DNA from: Tianweitania aestuarii
Lineage (GTDB): Bacteria; Pseudomonadota; Alphaproteobacteria; Rhizobiales; Rhizobiaceae
NCBI RefSeq assembly: GCF_018457165.1
Contig: NZ_JAFMNX010000001.1
Location: 744,001-808,000, forward strand
Direction of reading: 5' to 3'
Length of the DNA stretch: 64,000 bases
Shown one piece after another: positions 18,778-30,867 of this stretch. A model generated the notes under the pieces. The model searched no databases and was not told the origin of the DNA. It saw only the letters and a program-made list of their open reading frames with translations. The stretch's first letter is position 1; every line of letters begins with the position of its first letter. The position numbers and the translations under genes were made by a program.

Positions 18778-19296
18778 TCAGGGCAGCGCGGCGAAGCCTT
18801 CGCCGAAGCCGTTCAGCTCCACGGGAATGCCGATGCCTTCTTCCGGCGTCTGGAACACGATGAAGGTCGCGGCTTTGCCGTTCTTCAGCGTGTCGAGCAG
18901 AGGCTGTTCCAGGATTACCTCGGCATAACAGCCGTCCTGGAAGCAGCGAACGAAATAAGCGCGGCCGATATCCTTGCCGTCGACATTGAGGCCAAGGCCG
19001 TTTGGCAAAAGCACGCCGAGCGGGGCCAGAACGCGCAGGATCTCGGCCTTGTTGTCGGCCGTGCGCAGCACCACGACGGAAAGCCCGATCTCGGGGCGGT
19101 CTTCTGCAACCACGTTCTGCATCATCGCGCATTGCTCTGACGTCGCACCGGCCGGCGTGTCGCAGATGATCGACCACGCGCCGTGGCTGGAGCGCACGGC
19201 ACCGGTTGGTGCCGCCTGCTGCGCGACGGCGGGAAGGGTGCCTGCCAAAGGCGAGGCAAGAAGCAGACTGAAGGCGAGCGGCCTCAAAAAGCGCAT
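18778..19296 (-). CDS. Invasion-associated locus B (IalB) family protein
   Basis: The 172-residue protein starts with a signal peptide ending near PAVAQQA. The mature part shows the IalB pattern HGAWSIICDTP, EQCAMMQNV, LGVLLPNGLGLNVDGKD, YFVRCFQDGCYAEV and ATFIVFQTPEEGI. Four Cys can form two disulfides. IalB was named for erythrocyte invasion in Bartonella, but homologues are widespread in free-living rhizobia, where the role is unknown; a periplasmic or envelope function is the safe reading. Confidence 0.88.
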   Translation of the reverse strand: MRFLRPLAFSLLLASPLAGTLPAVAQQAAPTGAVRSSHGAWSIICDTPAGATSEQCAMMQNVVAEDRPEIGLSVVVLRTADNKAEILRVLAPLGVLLPNGLGLNVDGKDIGRAYFVRCFQDGCYAEVILEQPLLDTLKNGKAATFIVFQTPEEGIGIPVELNGFGEGFAALP

Positions 19297-19621
19297 CAGG
19301 GGAAGGTCTCCAACCGAATCATCGCAATCTAGCCTGCAGCCTTCGCATGGAAATCAAAGCGCTGTCAGCGGCAGATCAGCATGCAACCACCACAGATTTA
19401 TGTGAATCAACCTGAACTCGAGTTCCTGCTCAGCTTCAGAACGCAATGGCAGGTTGTTGATCCAACACGAACAAAATGCCGCATCCAGCAGAATCGTGGC
19501 TTTCTTGCGGACGCCAAGAGAGTATGATTTGAACAGGCTGGAGAGAACTGGGAGTCTGTGCGTGTGCATGCCGCATGCCGACGCGCGTCCCAGTCAGGGT
19601 GTCCGGGAGATGACGATCACC
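19297..19621. other. 325-base divergent intergenic region before coxB
   Basis: No gene is visible. It must hold the promoters of the IalB-family gene and of the cox operon. A TATGAT at 19523-19528 is a possible -10 for coxB, with only a weak -35 (CTTTCT) 17 bases upstream. Three GAATC sites, each a target of the CcrM-type methyltransferase, lie at 19316, 19404 and 19491. GGGAG at 19605-19609 is the likely coxB ribosome-binding site. Confidence 0.5.
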
Positions 19622-22178
<2,557 letters not shown>

Positions 22179-22242
22179 GGCGGTTGAACGAACTTCGACC
22201 CGGGCTGCAACAGTCCGGGTCCAGACCTTTGGATAACAGTCA

Positions 22243-23199
22243 ATGAGCATGGTTGAACAAACCGCGACGCTGGTTCCGGAAGTGGGCCCAGAGGTTGGAT
22301 TGTCGGAAGCAACGGCAGGCGATTTCATCGCCTTGTTGAAGCCGCGCGTCATGTCGCTGGTTGTGTTCACGGCGTTTGTCGGCCTCATGGCCGCGCCTGT
22401 TCCCTTCGATCCTTTGTTTGCCGCAATCGCCATTCTCTCGATCGCGATCGGTGCCGGCGCATCCGGCGCGTTGAATATGTGGTATGACGCGGATATCGAC
22501 CGCCTCATGAGCCGCACCGCCCGTCGCCCAGTACCCGCCGGCCGTATGCTTCCAGGCGAGGCGCTCGGCTTCGGTCTGGTTCTATCTTTCTTGTCGGTGA
22601 TGACGCTTGGCCTGCTGGTGAATTGGCTCGCCGGCGGCCTGCTCGCTTTCACCATCTTCTTTTATGCCGTGATTTACACGATGTGGTTGAAGCGCTGGAC
22701 GCCGCAGAACATCGTCATCGGCGGAGCCGCCGGTGCGTTCCCGCCGGTTGTCGGCTGGGCTGCAGCCACCGGCTCGGTGAGCCTGGAAAGCATCATCCTG
22801 TTTTCGATTATCTTCCTGTGGACCCCGCCGCACTTTTGGGCGCTCGCGCTCTTCAAATCCGGCGACTACGGCCGCGCCGGTATTCCGATGATGCCGAATG
22901 TTGCCGGTGAAGCGTCGACGCGGCTCCAGATCTTCATCTACACCCTCATCGTTGCGCCGATCGGTATTCTTCCTTGGGTGCTCGGCTATGCATCCGCAGG
23001 CTACGGCATTGTCGCAACGGCGCTTGGCGCGGGCTTCATCTATTACGCCTGGGGCGTGTTCCGCATGGCGCCGGCTGATCGCGTCATGCTGCCGGCAAAA
23101 CGCATGTTCGGCTTTTCCCTGCTTTATCTGTTCGGCATCTTTGCCGCCTATCTCGCTGACAGCTTGGTCGCGCGCTTTCTTGCAGCAGGCATTTTCTGA
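22243..23199 (+). CDS. ctaB: Protoheme IX farnesyltransferase (heme O synthase)
   Basis: CtaB attaches a farnesyl group to heme B, giving heme O on the way to the heme A used by CoxA. The UbiA-family prenyl-diphosphate motif [15 protein letters not shown] and the second Asp-rich region around [26 protein letters not shown] (split by the membrane) are present. It has about nine membrane helices in 318 residues. Its TGA stop shares a base with the ATG of the following small gene. An alternative start six bases downstream cannot be excluded. Confidence 0.95.
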   Translation: MSMVEQTATLVPEVGPEVGLSEATAGDFIALLKPRVMSLVVFTAFVGLMAAPVPFDPLFAAIAILSIAIGAGASGALNMWYDADIDRLMSRTARRPVPAGRMLPGEALGFGLVLSFLSVMTLGLLVNWLAGGLLAFTIFFYAVIYTMWLKRWTPQNIVIGGAAGAFPPVVGWAAATGSVSLESIILFSIIFLWTPPHFWALALFKSGDYGRAGIPMMPNVAGEASTRLQIFIYTLIVAPIGILPWVLGYASAGYGIVATALGAGFIYYAWGVFRMAPADRVMLPAKRMFGFSLLYLFGIFAAYLADSLVARFLAAGIF

Positions 23200-23372
23200 T
23201 GTCGGGCGAGCGCAACCAGTTCGAAGAAACGGTCAAACTGACGGACAAGCAGCGCAAGGCACGTCGCAGCCGGTCCGTTGCGATTGCCATCGGCTTGGCC
23301 ATTCTCGTCGTGATCTTCTACGTGGCGACGATCGCGAAGTTTGGTCCGTCGCTGCTCAGCAGGCCGCTTTGA
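23199..23372 (+). CDS. coxF: CoxF-like small membrane protein of the oxidase operon
   Basis: This 57-residue ORF is easily missed. It begins at the ATG of a TGATG overlap with ctaB and ends three bases before ctaG. The sequence has a charged N-terminus ([18 protein letters not shown], then a run of Arg/Lys) and one membrane helix, [20 protein letters not shown]. Position, size and topology match the CoxF proteins found between ctaB and ctaG in rhizobia, which are thought to help oxidase assembly. Its exact role is not known. Confidence 0.85.
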   Translation: MSGERNQFEETVKLTDKQRKARRSRSVAIAIGLAILVVIFYVATIAKFGPSLLSRPL

Positions 23373-23375
23373 TCC

Positions 23376-24014
23376 ATGGCTACAAACAGCAAACCCGTTG
23401 ATCCGAAACGCCGCGCAAATGTCCGCATCGCGGTTGGCTGCGCGACGTTTTTCGCTGCCATGATCGGCGCAGCCTATGCATCGGTCCCTTTGTACCAGAT
23501 GTTCTGCCAGGTCACTGGTTACGGCGGCACGACGCAGCGCGTGGAGCAGTATTCGGACACCGTGCTCGACCGCGACATCACGGTGCGCTTCGATGCCAAT
23601 GTCAGCGGCGGTCTGCCGTGGAAGTTTCAGCCTGACCAGCGTGACGTGACGATCAAGATCGGTGAAACGACGCAGATCGGCTATACGGCCACCAATCCAT
23701 TCTCGACGCCGACCGCGGGCAAGGCCACGTTCAACGTGACGCCGGAACTCGCCGGCGCTTACTTCAACAAGGTCGAATGCTTCTGCTTCACGGATACGAC
23801 CCTGAAGCCGGGCGAGACCCTGGACATGCCGGTCGTGTTCTTCGTCGATCCAGCGATCGTCGATGATCCTGACATCAAGAACATCAGAACAATTACCTTG
23901 TCTTACACGTTCTTCCCCTTGCCAGCCGGCGCGCCGGTAGCGGCCAACGCTGCGGCTGGAAAAGAGGGAAGTGCTGCGGGAAGCAAGGTTTCCAGCGATA
24001 ATCTCGGGGGTTGA
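23376..24014 (+). CDS. ctaG: Cytochrome c oxidase assembly protein CtaG/Cox11
   Basis: CtaG delivers copper to the CuB site of subunit I. One N-terminal membrane helix (VAVGC...[13 protein letters not shown] region) anchors a periplasmic immunoglobulin-like domain. The copper-binding motif [10 protein letters not shown] is intact, as are [15 protein letters not shown] and GYTATNPFS. The protein has 212 residues, slightly long because of an Ala/Ser/Gly-rich C-terminal tail after the conserved FFPL. It is in tight operon order with coxF and coxC. Confidence 0.95.
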   Translation: MATNSKPVDPKRRANVRIAVGCATFFAAMIGAAYASVPLYQMFCQVTGYGGTTQRVEQYSDTVLDRDITVRFDANVSGGLPWKFQPDQRDVTIKIGETTQIGYTATNPFSTPTAGKATFNVTPELAGAYFNKVECFCFTDTTLKPGETLDMPVVFFVDPAIVDDPDIKNIRTITLSYTFFPLPAGAPVAANAAAGKEGSAAGSKVSSDNLGG

Positions 24015-24015
24015 T

Positions 24016-24897
24016 ATGGCTGAGGCGCACGCCAAAAATCACGATTACCACATCATAGACCCAAGCCCGTGGCCATTCACGGCTTCGGTCGGTGCGTTGC
24101 TCATGGCGCTCGGCGGCGTGGGTTGGATGCAGGGGCTGAAGGGCAACGAGTTCGGTCTGCTCGGCATTCCGCTGAACAATCCATGGCTCTTCGTCGTCGG
24201 CCTGGCGGTCATCCTTTACACGATGTTCGGCTGGTGGTCGGACACGATCAAGGAAGGCCACGAAGGTCATCACACCCGCGTGGTGTCGCTGCATCTGCGC
24301 TATGGCATGATCATGTTCATCGCCTCCGAGGTGATGTTCTTCGTTGCCTGGTTCTGGGCCTTCTTCGATGCGAGCCTGTTTCCGGGTGAGGTCGCACAGG
24401 TTGCGCGCACCGAATATACGGGTGGTCAGTGGCCACCAGCTGGTATCGAGGTGCTCGATCCCTGGCACCTGCCGCTTTACAACACGGTGATCCTGCTTCT
24501 GTCGGGCACCACAGTGACCTGGGCGCACCACGCGCTGTTGCACAACGACCGTAAGGGCCTCGTGTCCGGTCTGGTGCTGACCGTCGGATTGGGCGTGCTG
24601 TTCTCCTTCGTGCAGGCCTATGAATACATGCACGCGCCGTTTGCCTTCGCGGACTCGATCTACGGCGCGACCTTCTACATGGCGACCGGCTTCCATGGCT
24701 TCCATGTGTTCGTCGGCACCATCTTCCTGCTGGTCTGCTTGATCCGCGCCATGAAGGGTGACTTCACGCCCAAGCAGCATTTCGGATTCGAAGCCGCTGC
24801 CTGGTACTGGCACTTTGTGGACGTGGTCTGGCTGTTCCTGTTTGCCACGATCTATGTCTGGGCATCAGCTGGCGCGACGATCGCGACCGCACACTGA
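24016..24897 (+). CDS. coxC: Cytochrome c oxidase subunit III
   Basis: CoxC is the seven-helix core subunit that stabilises subunit I and carries bound lipid. The family blocks [76 protein letters not shown] and [14 protein letters not shown] are all present, and the protein ends with [14 protein letters not shown]. It is 293 residues long and begins one base after the ctaG stop. A hairpin terminator follows it. Confidence 0.96.
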   Translation: MAEAHAKNHDYHIIDPSPWPFTASVGALLMALGGVGWMQGLKGNEFGLLGIPLNNPWLFVVGLAVILYTMFGWWSDTIKEGHEGHHTRVVSLHLRYGMIMFIASEVMFFVAWFWAFFDASLFPGEVAQVARTEYTGGQWPPAGIEVLDPWHLPLYNTVILLLSGTTVTWAHHALLHNDRKGLVSGLVLTVGLGVLFSFVQAYEYMHAPFAFADSIYGATFYMATGFHGFHVFVGTIFLLVCLIRAMKGDFTPKQHFGFEAAAWYWHFVDVVWLFLFATIYVWASAGATIATAH

Positions 24898-24920
24898 AGC
24901 ACACATCATGCTAAGAGACG

Positions 24921-24947
24921 GGCGGCTGCGCGAGCGGCCGCCTTTTT
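24921..24947 (+). terminator. Intrinsic terminator between coxC and the SURF1 gene
   Basis: GGCGGC (24921-24926) and GCCGCC (24937-24942) form a stem with a 10-base loop, followed directly by TTTTT. It lies 23 bases after coxC and 20 bases before the SURF1 start, so it would end or reduce transcription of the operon before the downstream genes. Confidence 0.72.
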
Positions 24948-24967
24948 CGTTTTCGGAGACATGAGCG

Positions 24968-25741
24968 TTGGCAGTTCAGCAGAGCGACGGACAGTCCGCA
25001 GCGACGGAACCCACCTCCAAGGCTCGGCTTTGGATCTTTGGCGTCTTGGTCCTGGCTGCGATGGGGCTTCTGCTTGCCTTAGGCACCTGGCAGGTGGAAC
25101 GTCTGGCCTGGAAAGAAGGCTTGCTCGCGCGCATCACCAGCCAGCTTGCTCAGCCGCCGGTTGCGCTTGCAACCGTCGAAGCCGCCCAAGCCACAGGCGA
25201 GCCGATCGAATATCGCCCCGTCAGCCTCACCGGCACGTTCCTGCATGATCGCGAACGCCATTTCTTCGCGACCTATGCGGGGCAGTCCGGCTTCTATGTT
25301 TACACGCCCCTGCGGTTGGCCGATGGACGGGTCGTCTTCGTCAATCGCGGCTTTGTGCCGTATGACCGGAAGAATGCGGCCACGCGCGCCGAAGGGCAGG
25401 TAGAAGGCGAAGTGACGATCACCGGGCTGGCACGCGAAAGGCTGGACGGAAAGCCGTCATGGCTGGTGCCGACCAATGATCCGGCAAAGAACATCTTTTA
25501 CTGGAAAGACCTCGACGCCATGGCTGCGAGTGCAGGGATCAGTGCGCCGGTGCTGCCCTTTTTCGTGGATGCCAACACCGCGCCGAACCCCGGTGGCTTG
25601 CCGGTCGGCGGGGTCACCATCATCGATTTGCCGAACAATCATCTGCAATATGCCGTGACCTGGTATGGCCTTGCCTTGGCGCTGGCCGGCATTTGCGTGG
25701 CCATGTGGCTGCGTCGCAACAAGCCGGCTGACTCCACCTAA
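24968..25741 (+). CDS. SURF1 family cytochrome oxidase biogenesis protein
   Basis: SURF1 proteins help insert heme A into subunit I. This 257-residue protein has membrane helices near both ends ([20 protein letters not shown] and [16 protein letters not shown]). Between them are the family features [35 protein letters not shown] and [12 protein letters not shown], and the terminal [14 protein letters not shown]. Translation probably starts at TTG, since GGAG is nine bases upstream while the nearby ATG is out of frame. In many rhizobia a DUF983 gene sits between coxC and SURF1; it is absent here. Confidence 0.9.
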   Translation: MAVQQSDGQSAATEPTSKARLWIFGVLVLAAMGLLLALGTWQVERLAWKEGLLARITSQLAQPPVALATVEAAQATGEPIEYRPVSLTGTFLHDRERHFFATYAGQSGFYVYTPLRLADGRVVFVNRGFVPYDRKNAATRAEGQVEGEVTITGLARERLDGKPSWLVPTNDPAKNIFYWKDLDAMAASAGISAPVLPFFVDANTAPNPGGLPVGGVTIIDLPNNHLQYAVTWYGLALALAGICVAMWLRRNKPADST

Positions 25742-25797
25742 CCTTGACAGAGCCACTCCCAGACCTCATGTCCGGCGCGGCCCATGTGAGCGTTTCT

Positions 25798-26811
25798 ATG
25801 TCCCTGTTTTCCCCTGCCAAGCCTGCTTTGACGATCCGCCTGTGCGAGCCCCGTGGGTTCTGCGCCGGTGTCGATCGCGCGATCCAGATCGTTGTCTTGG
25901 CGCTGAAGAAATACGGCGCGCCGGTCTATGTTCGCCACGAGATCGTGCATAACCGCTTCGTGGTGCAGGGCCTGCAGGAGCGCGGCGCCATTTTCATCGA
26001 GGAACTGCACGAGATCCCGCCTGAACACCGCGAACGTCCGGTCGTGTTTTCCGCGCATGGCGTCCCGAAATCGGTTCCGGCGGATGCGCAGGCGCGCAAC
26101 CTGTTTTATCTCGATGCGACCTGTCCGCTGGTTTCCAAGGTTCACAAGCAGGCCATGCGCCATCAGCGCCTCGGCCGCCATGTCGTGCTTGTCGGCCATG
26201 CCGGGCACCCCGAGGTGATCGGCACGATGGGGCAGTTGCCGGAGGGTGCGGCCACGTTGATCGAAAGCGAAGCGGATGTGCAGAGCTTTACGCCTGCTGA
26301 TCCAGAGCAGCTCGGTTTCGTCACGCAAACGACGCTGTCGGTGAGCGATACGGCCGGCATTATTGCCCGGCTGCAGGAACGCTTCCCGGCGATCCAGGCG
26401 CCTTCGGCCGAATCGATCTGCTATGCCACGACCAACCGGCAGGAAGCGGTGAAGGAAACGGCGGAAGGCACCGACTTCTTCCTCATCGTCGGCGCACCCA
26501 ATTCCTCGAACTCGAAGCGGCTGGTGGAAGTGGCTGAACGGGCAGGGGCCAAACGGGCCTTGTTGGTGCAGCGTGCTTCCGAAATCCCTTGGGACGAAAT
26601 CGAAACGATCGGCACGCTTGGGCTTTCGGCCGGCGCGTCCGCGCCGCAGATCATCGTCGACGAGATCGTCGATGCCTTCAACGAACGTTTCAACGTGTCC
26701 ATCGATCTGGCCGTGACCGCGGTCGAGGACGAGAATTTTCCGGTTCCAAGCGTCCTTCGCGACATGCCGCTGCTGCCAGCCGACATGGCCTTCGTGAACG
26801 GAAACGCCTGA
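25798..26811 (+). CDS. ispH: 4-hydroxy-3-methylbut-2-enyl diphosphate reductase
   Basis: IspH is the [4Fe-4S] enzyme that releases IPP and DMAPP at the end of the MEP pathway. Three cluster Cys are visible in [26 protein letters not shown] and [13 protein letters not shown]. The substrate His are in RHEIVHN, FSAHGVP and [11 protein letters not shown] at 25798 gives 337 residues with the rhizobial N-terminus; in-frame ATG (25768) and TTG (25744) would add a non-conserved tail, and none of the three has a strong ribosome-binding site. Confidence 0.95.
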   Translation: MSLFSPAKPALTIRLCEPRGFCAGVDRAIQIVVLALKKYGAPVYVRHEIVHNRFVVQGLQERGAIFIEELHEIPPEHRERPVVFSAHGVPKSVPADAQARNLFYLDATCPLVSKVHKQAMRHQRLGRHVVLVGHAGHPEVIGTMGQLPEGAATLIESEADVQSFTPADPEQLGFVTQTTLSVSDTAGIIARLQERFPAIQAPSAESICYATTNRQEAVKETAEGTDFFLIVGAPNSSNSKRLVEVAERAGAKRALLVQRASEIPWDEIETIGTLGLSAGASAPQIIVDEIVDAFNERFNVSIDLAVTAVEDENFPVPSVLRDMPLLPADMAFVNGNA

Positions 26812-26814
26812 GCC

Positions 26815-27777
26815 ATGGCTGTTTACACCGACGTCAACGAGGAGCAACTCGAGAGCTTCCTCGGCGAATACAAGATCGGCCGGGTGCTCTCCTACAAGGG
26901 CATTGCCGAAGGCTCAGAGAATTCCAACTTCCTGCTTCGCACCGAGACCGGCTCCTATATTTTGACGCTCTATGAGAAGCGCGTCGACCAGAACGATCTA
27001 CCGTTCTTCCTTTGCCTCATGCAGCATCTCGCGCGCAAAGGCCTGACGTGTCCTCTGCCCGTGGAACGGCGTGATGGTCAGTTGATCGGCGAGTTGGCCG
27101 GGCGTCCGGCTGCGATCATCACCTTCCTTGAAGGCATGTGGATGCGCCATCCGACGGTCGCGCAATGCGGCGAAGTCGGGCGCGAACTTGCAGCCTTGCA
27201 TCTGGCCGGGGCCGACTTCCCCATGCACCGCGCCAATGCGCTGGCCGTGGATGGCTGGCTTGCCCTTTGGAACGGCTCGCGTGACCGAGCCGACGACGTC
27301 ATGCCGGGGCTGGTTGCGGAAGTGGAGGCGGATTTTGCGCAGCTGCAAGCCAGTTGGCCGAGCGACCTGCCACGCGGCATCATCCATGCCGATCTCTTTC
27401 CCGACAATGTCTTCTTTCTGGGTGACCGGCTTTCGGGTCTGATCGACTTCTACTTCGCCTGCGAAGACTTCTACGCCTATGACATAGCGGTGTGCCTGAA
27501 TGCATGGTGCTTCGAGCCGGATTTCAGCTTCAACGCCGAAAAAGCGGCTGCTTTGACGGGGGGCTATCAGTCGGTCCGGGCATTGAGTGCTGCGGAACAG
27601 CAGGCGCTGCCGCTCTTGGCTCAGGGATCGGCGCTGCGTTTCATGCTGACGCGGCTTTATGACTGGCTGACCATTCCGGATGGCGCGCTGGTTCAGAAGC
27701 GCGATCCGCTGGAATATGTCGCCAAGCTGCGCTTTCATCGCGGCGTCACCACGCCGGAAGTTTACGGAATCACATGA
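26815..27777 (+). CDS. thrB: Homoserine kinase ThrB (APH-fold type)
   Basis: This form of ThrB belongs to the aminoglycoside-phosphotransferase-like fold found in Alpha- and Gammaproteobacteria, not to the GHMP kinases. It phosphorylates homoserine in threonine synthesis; ThrC, which uses the product, is encoded at about 36 kb. [15 protein letters not shown] is the N-lobe and [29 protein letters not shown] holds the catalytic HxD and metal-binding IDF (split here by the loop). It begins three bases after ispH and overlaps rnhA by four. Confidence 0.94.
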   Translation: MAVYTDVNEEQLESFLGEYKIGRVLSYKGIAEGSENSNFLLRTETGSYILTLYEKRVDQNDLPFFLCLMQHLARKGLTCPLPVERRDGQLIGELAGRPAAIITFLEGMWMRHPTVAQCGEVGRELAALHLAGADFPMHRANALAVDGWLALWNGSRDRADDVMPGLVAEVEADFAQLQASWPSDLPRGIIHADLFPDNVFFLGDRLSGLIDFYFACEDFYAYDIAVCLNAWCFEPDFSFNAEKAAALTGGYQSVRALSAAEQQALPLLAQGSALRFMLTRLYDWLTIPDGALVQKRDPLEYVAKLRFHRGVTTPEVYGIT

Positions 27778-28325
27778 AAACCATCGAGGCCTATACAGAC
27801 GGTGCTTGTTCCGGCAATCCCGGCCCGGGCGGCTGGGGCGCGATCCTGCGCTACAACGGCAAGACCAAGGAGCTGTCGGGCGGCGAAGCCGACACGACCA
27901 ACAATCGCATGGAGCTTATGGCCGCGATTTCGGCGCTGAACGCGCTGAAGGAGCCGTGCGAGATCGATCTTTATACCGACAGCAATTACGTCAAGGACGG
28001 CATCGGTGGCTGGATCGAGGGCTGGAAGCGCAATGGCTGGAAAACGGCTGCCAAGCAGCCGGTGAAGAATGCCGAACTGTGGCAGCAACTTGATCACGCA
28101 CGTCAGCGCCACAAGGTGAAGTGGCATTGGGTCAAGGGCCATGCCGGCCACCCGGAAAACGAGCGGGCCGACGAGCTGGCGCGCATGGGCATGGCGCCCT
28201 TCAAGGCGCAACGCGGGGCGAAAGCCAGCACGGCCAAGGTCGATCCGATCAGGGCGGCCGCCGCCGCAGCCAAACCCGCTGCACCCACGCGCAAGCTGAA
28301 CCGAACCTTCATTCGCGAAGATTGA
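27774..28325 (+). CDS. rnhA: Ribonuclease HI with a basic, Ala-rich C-terminal tail
   Basis: RNase HI cuts the RNA strand of RNA-DNA hybrids. The carboxylate active site is complete: Asp in [16 protein letters not shown], Glu in NNRMELMA, Asp in YTDSNYV and Asp in NERADELA, with the loop His in GHAGHPENE. Most homologues end about 150 residues in; this protein has 183 because of a low-complexity tail rich in Ala, Lys and Pro that ends LNRTFIRED. The start overlaps thrB by ATGA. The stop codon is inside the terminator stem. Confidence 0.95.
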   Translation: MKTIEAYTDGACSGNPGPGGWGAILRYNGKTKELSGGEADTTNNRMELMAAISALNALKEPCEIDLYTDSNYVKDGIGGWIEGWKRNGWKTAAKQPVKNAELWQQLDHARQRHKVKWHWVKGHAGHPENERADELARMGMAPFKAQRGAKASTAKVDPIRAAAAAAKPAAPTRKLNRTFIRED

Positions 28326-28354
28326 GGCCGCGGTCGCAGCCTCAATCCTTTTTT
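28320..28354 (+). terminator. Intrinsic terminator of the oxidase-ispH-thrB-rnhA operon
   Basis: GATTGAGGC (28320-28328) and GCCTCAATC (28339-28347) make a perfect 9-bp stem with a 10-base loop, followed by a C and six T. The first arm contains the rnhA TGA stop. It could also serve the convergent peroxiredoxin gene. Confidence 0.87.
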
Positions 28355-28355
28355 C

Positions 28356-28841
28356 TCAGAGCTGTTCGAGCAGGCGCGCCGCGCCACTGTCGACCGCCTG
28401 GCCGGGTGAACCTTCCAAGTTGAGCTCGGTAACCTTGCCGTTGTCGACGATCATCGAAAAGCGCTTGTTGCGCAGCCCCATGCCGCCTGCGCTCATATCC
28501 TGCTCGAGCCCGGCTGCCTTGGCGAACACGCCGCTGCCATCGGCAAGAAAGCTGATCTTGCCTTCGCCGCCCGTAAAGCGCGCCCATGCCCGCATGACGA
28601 AGGCATCGTTGACCGCAATCACGGCGATCGTGTCGACGCCCTTGCTGCGGATCGCATCGGCATTTTCGAGATAGCCGGGCAGGTGGTTGTTGGAGCAGGT
28701 CGGCGTGAAGGCGCCGGGCACGCCGAACAACACGACCTTCTTGCCGGCAAAGAAATCGTTCGAGGAAACTTCGGTGATGTCGTCGGGACCCACCATTTTC
28801 AGTTTCACGTCAGGCACGCTGTCGCCCACTGCAATCGTCAT
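28356..28841 (-). CDS. Peroxiredoxin (Prx5/AhpE-like, type II)
   Basis: The 161-residue thiol peroxidase reduces hydroperoxides, probably using glutathione/glutaredoxin or thioredoxin. The peroxidatic Cys is in GVPGAFTPTCSNNHLPGY, and the Prx5 features NDAFVMRAWA, FLADGSGVFAKAAGLEQD and LRNKRFSMIVD follow. GGAG six bases upstream selects the ATG over a GTG directly before it. It lies 75 bases downstream of the DsbD-alpha-like gene on the same strand and is probably in the same transcript. Confidence 0.93.
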   Translation of the reverse strand: MTIAVGDSVPDVKLKMVGPDDITEVSSNDFFAGKKVVLFGVPGAFTPTCSNNHLPGYLENADAIRSKGVDTIAVIAVNDAFVMRAWARFTGGEGKISFLADGSGVFAKAAGLEQDMSAGGMGLRNKRFSMIVDNGKVTELNLEGSPGQAVDSGAARLLEQL

Positions 28842-28916
28842 CACGGTCTCCAGTTTGTTGGGAGTCTTGAAGCGCGTGATGTAGGCTTGGCTGATCGCGT
28901 GTCCAGCCGGTTCGAG

Positions 28917-29711
28917 CTACGGAAGTGTAAAAGCACCGTCCACGGCCGTGTCGCCATTGCTCAGCGTGTAGGCGATCGATGTTGGTGCGGCCGCGTCCTT
29001 CGGTTGCGCAAGAAGCGGCACGCTGAAACGCGTGCTGCCTTCCTCATGCTTCGGCTCGCCAAACTCGAAGCCGCCCTTGCTCGCTAGAAACAGCGTCAGG
29101 TTTTCCCGAGCCGGGGCAGTCGTTTCCACAATCAAGGTGTCGTCTTCGACGCGCGTGCTGGTGACACCAAAGCTGGGTGAAGCCTCTGCAGGCAGCGAAT
29201 CGAAAGCTGCACTGACGGTTGCGCGATCAAACAGGTCATCGGCATTGCGGGTGGAATCGACGGTGAGCTGTGCTTGCACGGGCACGCAGATCTTCTGGCA
29301 AAGGCCAAGGAAGACGTCCGCTTCAAGGCTCTGCATGGCCTTGGCCGGCGCAGCATGCAGTGTCAGCGCGAGCGAGATGGGCCATTCATAGCCCGCCCAA
29401 TGGCTCGCCCCGTCGTCGAACCGCTGCGGCACGGGAAAGCCGATCTCGGCGGTGGTGATGCCGGAAGCCGGCGGAAATGTGATCTGTGGCGGCACGCCGG
29501 CGTCACCGGGATCGCGCCAGTAGGTCTTCCAACCTGGCGCGACGTCGATCTGGAGTGCCGCGCGAAGCGTACCGTCTGCTGCCGGGCTGCCTGTGGTCAC
29601 GAGCCGAATGCGGCCGCCTTCGGTTTCGAACCAGTCGCTCGACGCAGCGTGGGCCGGTAGCGTGGCAAGAAAGAGGGAAAGCGCGAGCGCTGCTTTTTTG
29701 GTGTTCGCCAT
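28917..29711 (-). CDS. DsbD alpha-domain-like periplasmic protein
   Basis: A signal peptide (MANTKKAALALSLFLATLPAHA) exports the protein. The mature part resembles the N-terminal disulfide-exchange domain of DsbD (PF11412): LQIDVAPGWKTYWRDPGDAGVPP, FPVPQRFDDGASHWAGYEWP, then FLGLCQKICVPV with a Cys-x3-Cys pair. The membrane and thioredoxin domains of full DsbD are missing, so it would need another reductant. The upstream extension of the frame is rejected because GAAGGA precedes this ATG. The 264-residue length is usual for this stand-alone rhizobial type. Confidence 0.82.
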   Translation of the reverse strand: MANTKKAALALSLFLATLPAHAASSDWFETEGGRIRLVTTGSPAADGTLRAALQIDVAPGWKTYWRDPGDAGVPPQITFPPASGITTAEIGFPVPQRFDDGASHWAGYEWPISLALTLHAAPAKAMQSLEADVFLGLCQKICVPVQAQLTVDSTRNADDLFDRATVSAAFDSLPAEASPSFGVTSTRVEDDTLIVETTAPARENLTLFLASKGGFEFGEPKHEEGSTRFSVPLLAQPKDAAAPTSIAYTLSNGDTAVDGAFTLP

Positions 29712-29873
29712 GTCCTTCTTTCCCAACTTGCTCGTGCCGACGCAATCAGGCGGCGCCTCATCTTTGTGTGACACGCGCTTCATCGCAATCAGACCGGTGT
29801 TCTCGGCCGTTTTCTTCAGCCTGCGCCCTTCTTCCCACTTTACCGCTTTTCAAAACGCGTTACCCTTCCGCAC

Positions 29874-30482
29874 ATGGAACTTCTGGGCAAGAAAAACACA
29901 GTGGCCGGACACGGCTACCTCGATGATCACTTTCTTCTCGCCATGCCGGCGATGAAGGACGACCGCTTTGCGCGCACCGTGATCTATATCTGCGCCCATA
30001 ATGAGGAAGGCGCGATGGGGTTGATCATCAATCAGCCCCAGCAGATGCGCTTCCCCGAACTGCTGGTTCAGATCGGCGTCATCGAGGAACAAGACGCGAT
30101 CCGCCTGCCGGATGCAGCGCGCGACCTGATCGTGCGCCACGGCGGACCGGTTGATCGTAGTCGAGGGTTTGTGCTGCATTCCGATGACGTGACGATGGAA
30201 TCGAGCACGCCCGTTGCGGACGACATCTATCTCACCGCAACCGTCGACATCCTGCGCGCGATTTCTGCGGGCAAGGGGCCGAAGCACACTTTGATGGCGC
30301 TGGGCTATGCCGGCTGGGGTGCGGGGCAGCTTGAAACCGAGATCATCGAGAACGGTTGGCTGACCTGCCCGGCCGATACAGCGCTTCTGTTCGATACCGA
30401 GATCGAGCAGAAATATGATCGCATCCTGAACTCGATCGGCATCGACCTCGCGCATCTCAGCCATACGGCTGGACACGCCTGA
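29874..30482 (+). CDS. YqgE/AlgH family protein
   Basis: The 202-residue protein shows the UPF0301 pattern: [37 protein letters not shown], shown here in its parts [15 protein letters not shown] and [10 protein letters not shown], then [14 protein letters not shown] and [15 protein letters not shown]. AlgH influences alginate expression in Pseudomonas, but the biochemical function of the family is unsettled. It is divergent from the DsbD-alpha-like gene; the 162-base gap holds no gene I can see. Confidence 0.92.
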   Translation: MELLGKKNTVAGHGYLDDHFLLAMPAMKDDRFARTVIYICAHNEEGAMGLIINQPQQMRFPELLVQIGVIEEQDAIRLPDAARDLIVRHGGPVDRSRGFVLHSDDVTMESSTPVADDIYLTATVDILRAISAGKGPKHTLMALGYAGWGAGQLETEIIENGWLTCPADTALLFDTEIEQKYDRILNSIGIDLAHLSHTAGHA

Positions 30483-30531
30483 GGCGCCGAGAACAAGGTT
30501 TAAGCCTATTCCGAGACCTTCCGCAGCATCG

Positions 30532-30867
30532 TTGCGTCGTGTAGCTGTTGCTGCGGCTTGGCTGGGCTTGATCGGGATCGCCTTTTCAACGCTGTCGCCG
30601 ATCGGTCTGAGGCCGCATCTCGGCGGACCGAACTATGAGCGGCTGTTCGCCTTTGCGCTGATCGGCGCCTTGTTCGGCCTTGCCTATCCCAAGCATCTCT
30701 TGCGCATCGCGATTATCGTCGTGGGCTTCGCGGTCGGGCTGGAAATCCTGCAGATGATCATTCCCGGCCGTCATGCCCGGATGTTCGACGCTGTCGTGAA
30801 AGCCTGTGGTGGGATGGCCGGCGTGTTTGTTGCGGCCATCCTCAACTCACTGCTGAGACGCTTCTAG
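30532..30867 (+). CDS. VanZ-like small membrane protein
   Basis: This 111-residue protein has about four hydrophobic segments, including VAAAWLGLIGIAFSTLSPIG, FAFALIGALFGLAYP and the VanZ-type GLEILQMIIPGRHARMFDAV. VanZ domains occur in membrane proteins linked with teicoplanin resistance in Gram-positives; the role in proteobacteria is unknown. A TTG start is used here and has no good ribosome-binding site, so the N-terminus is uncertain. The stop shares a CTAG with the stop of the convergent EAL-protein gene. Confidence 0.72.
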   Translation: MRRVAVAAAWLGLIGIAFSTLSPIGLRPHLGGPNYERLFAFALIGALFGLAYPKHLLRIAIIVVGFAVGLEILQMIIPGRHARMFDAVVKACGGMAGVFVAAILNSLLRRF

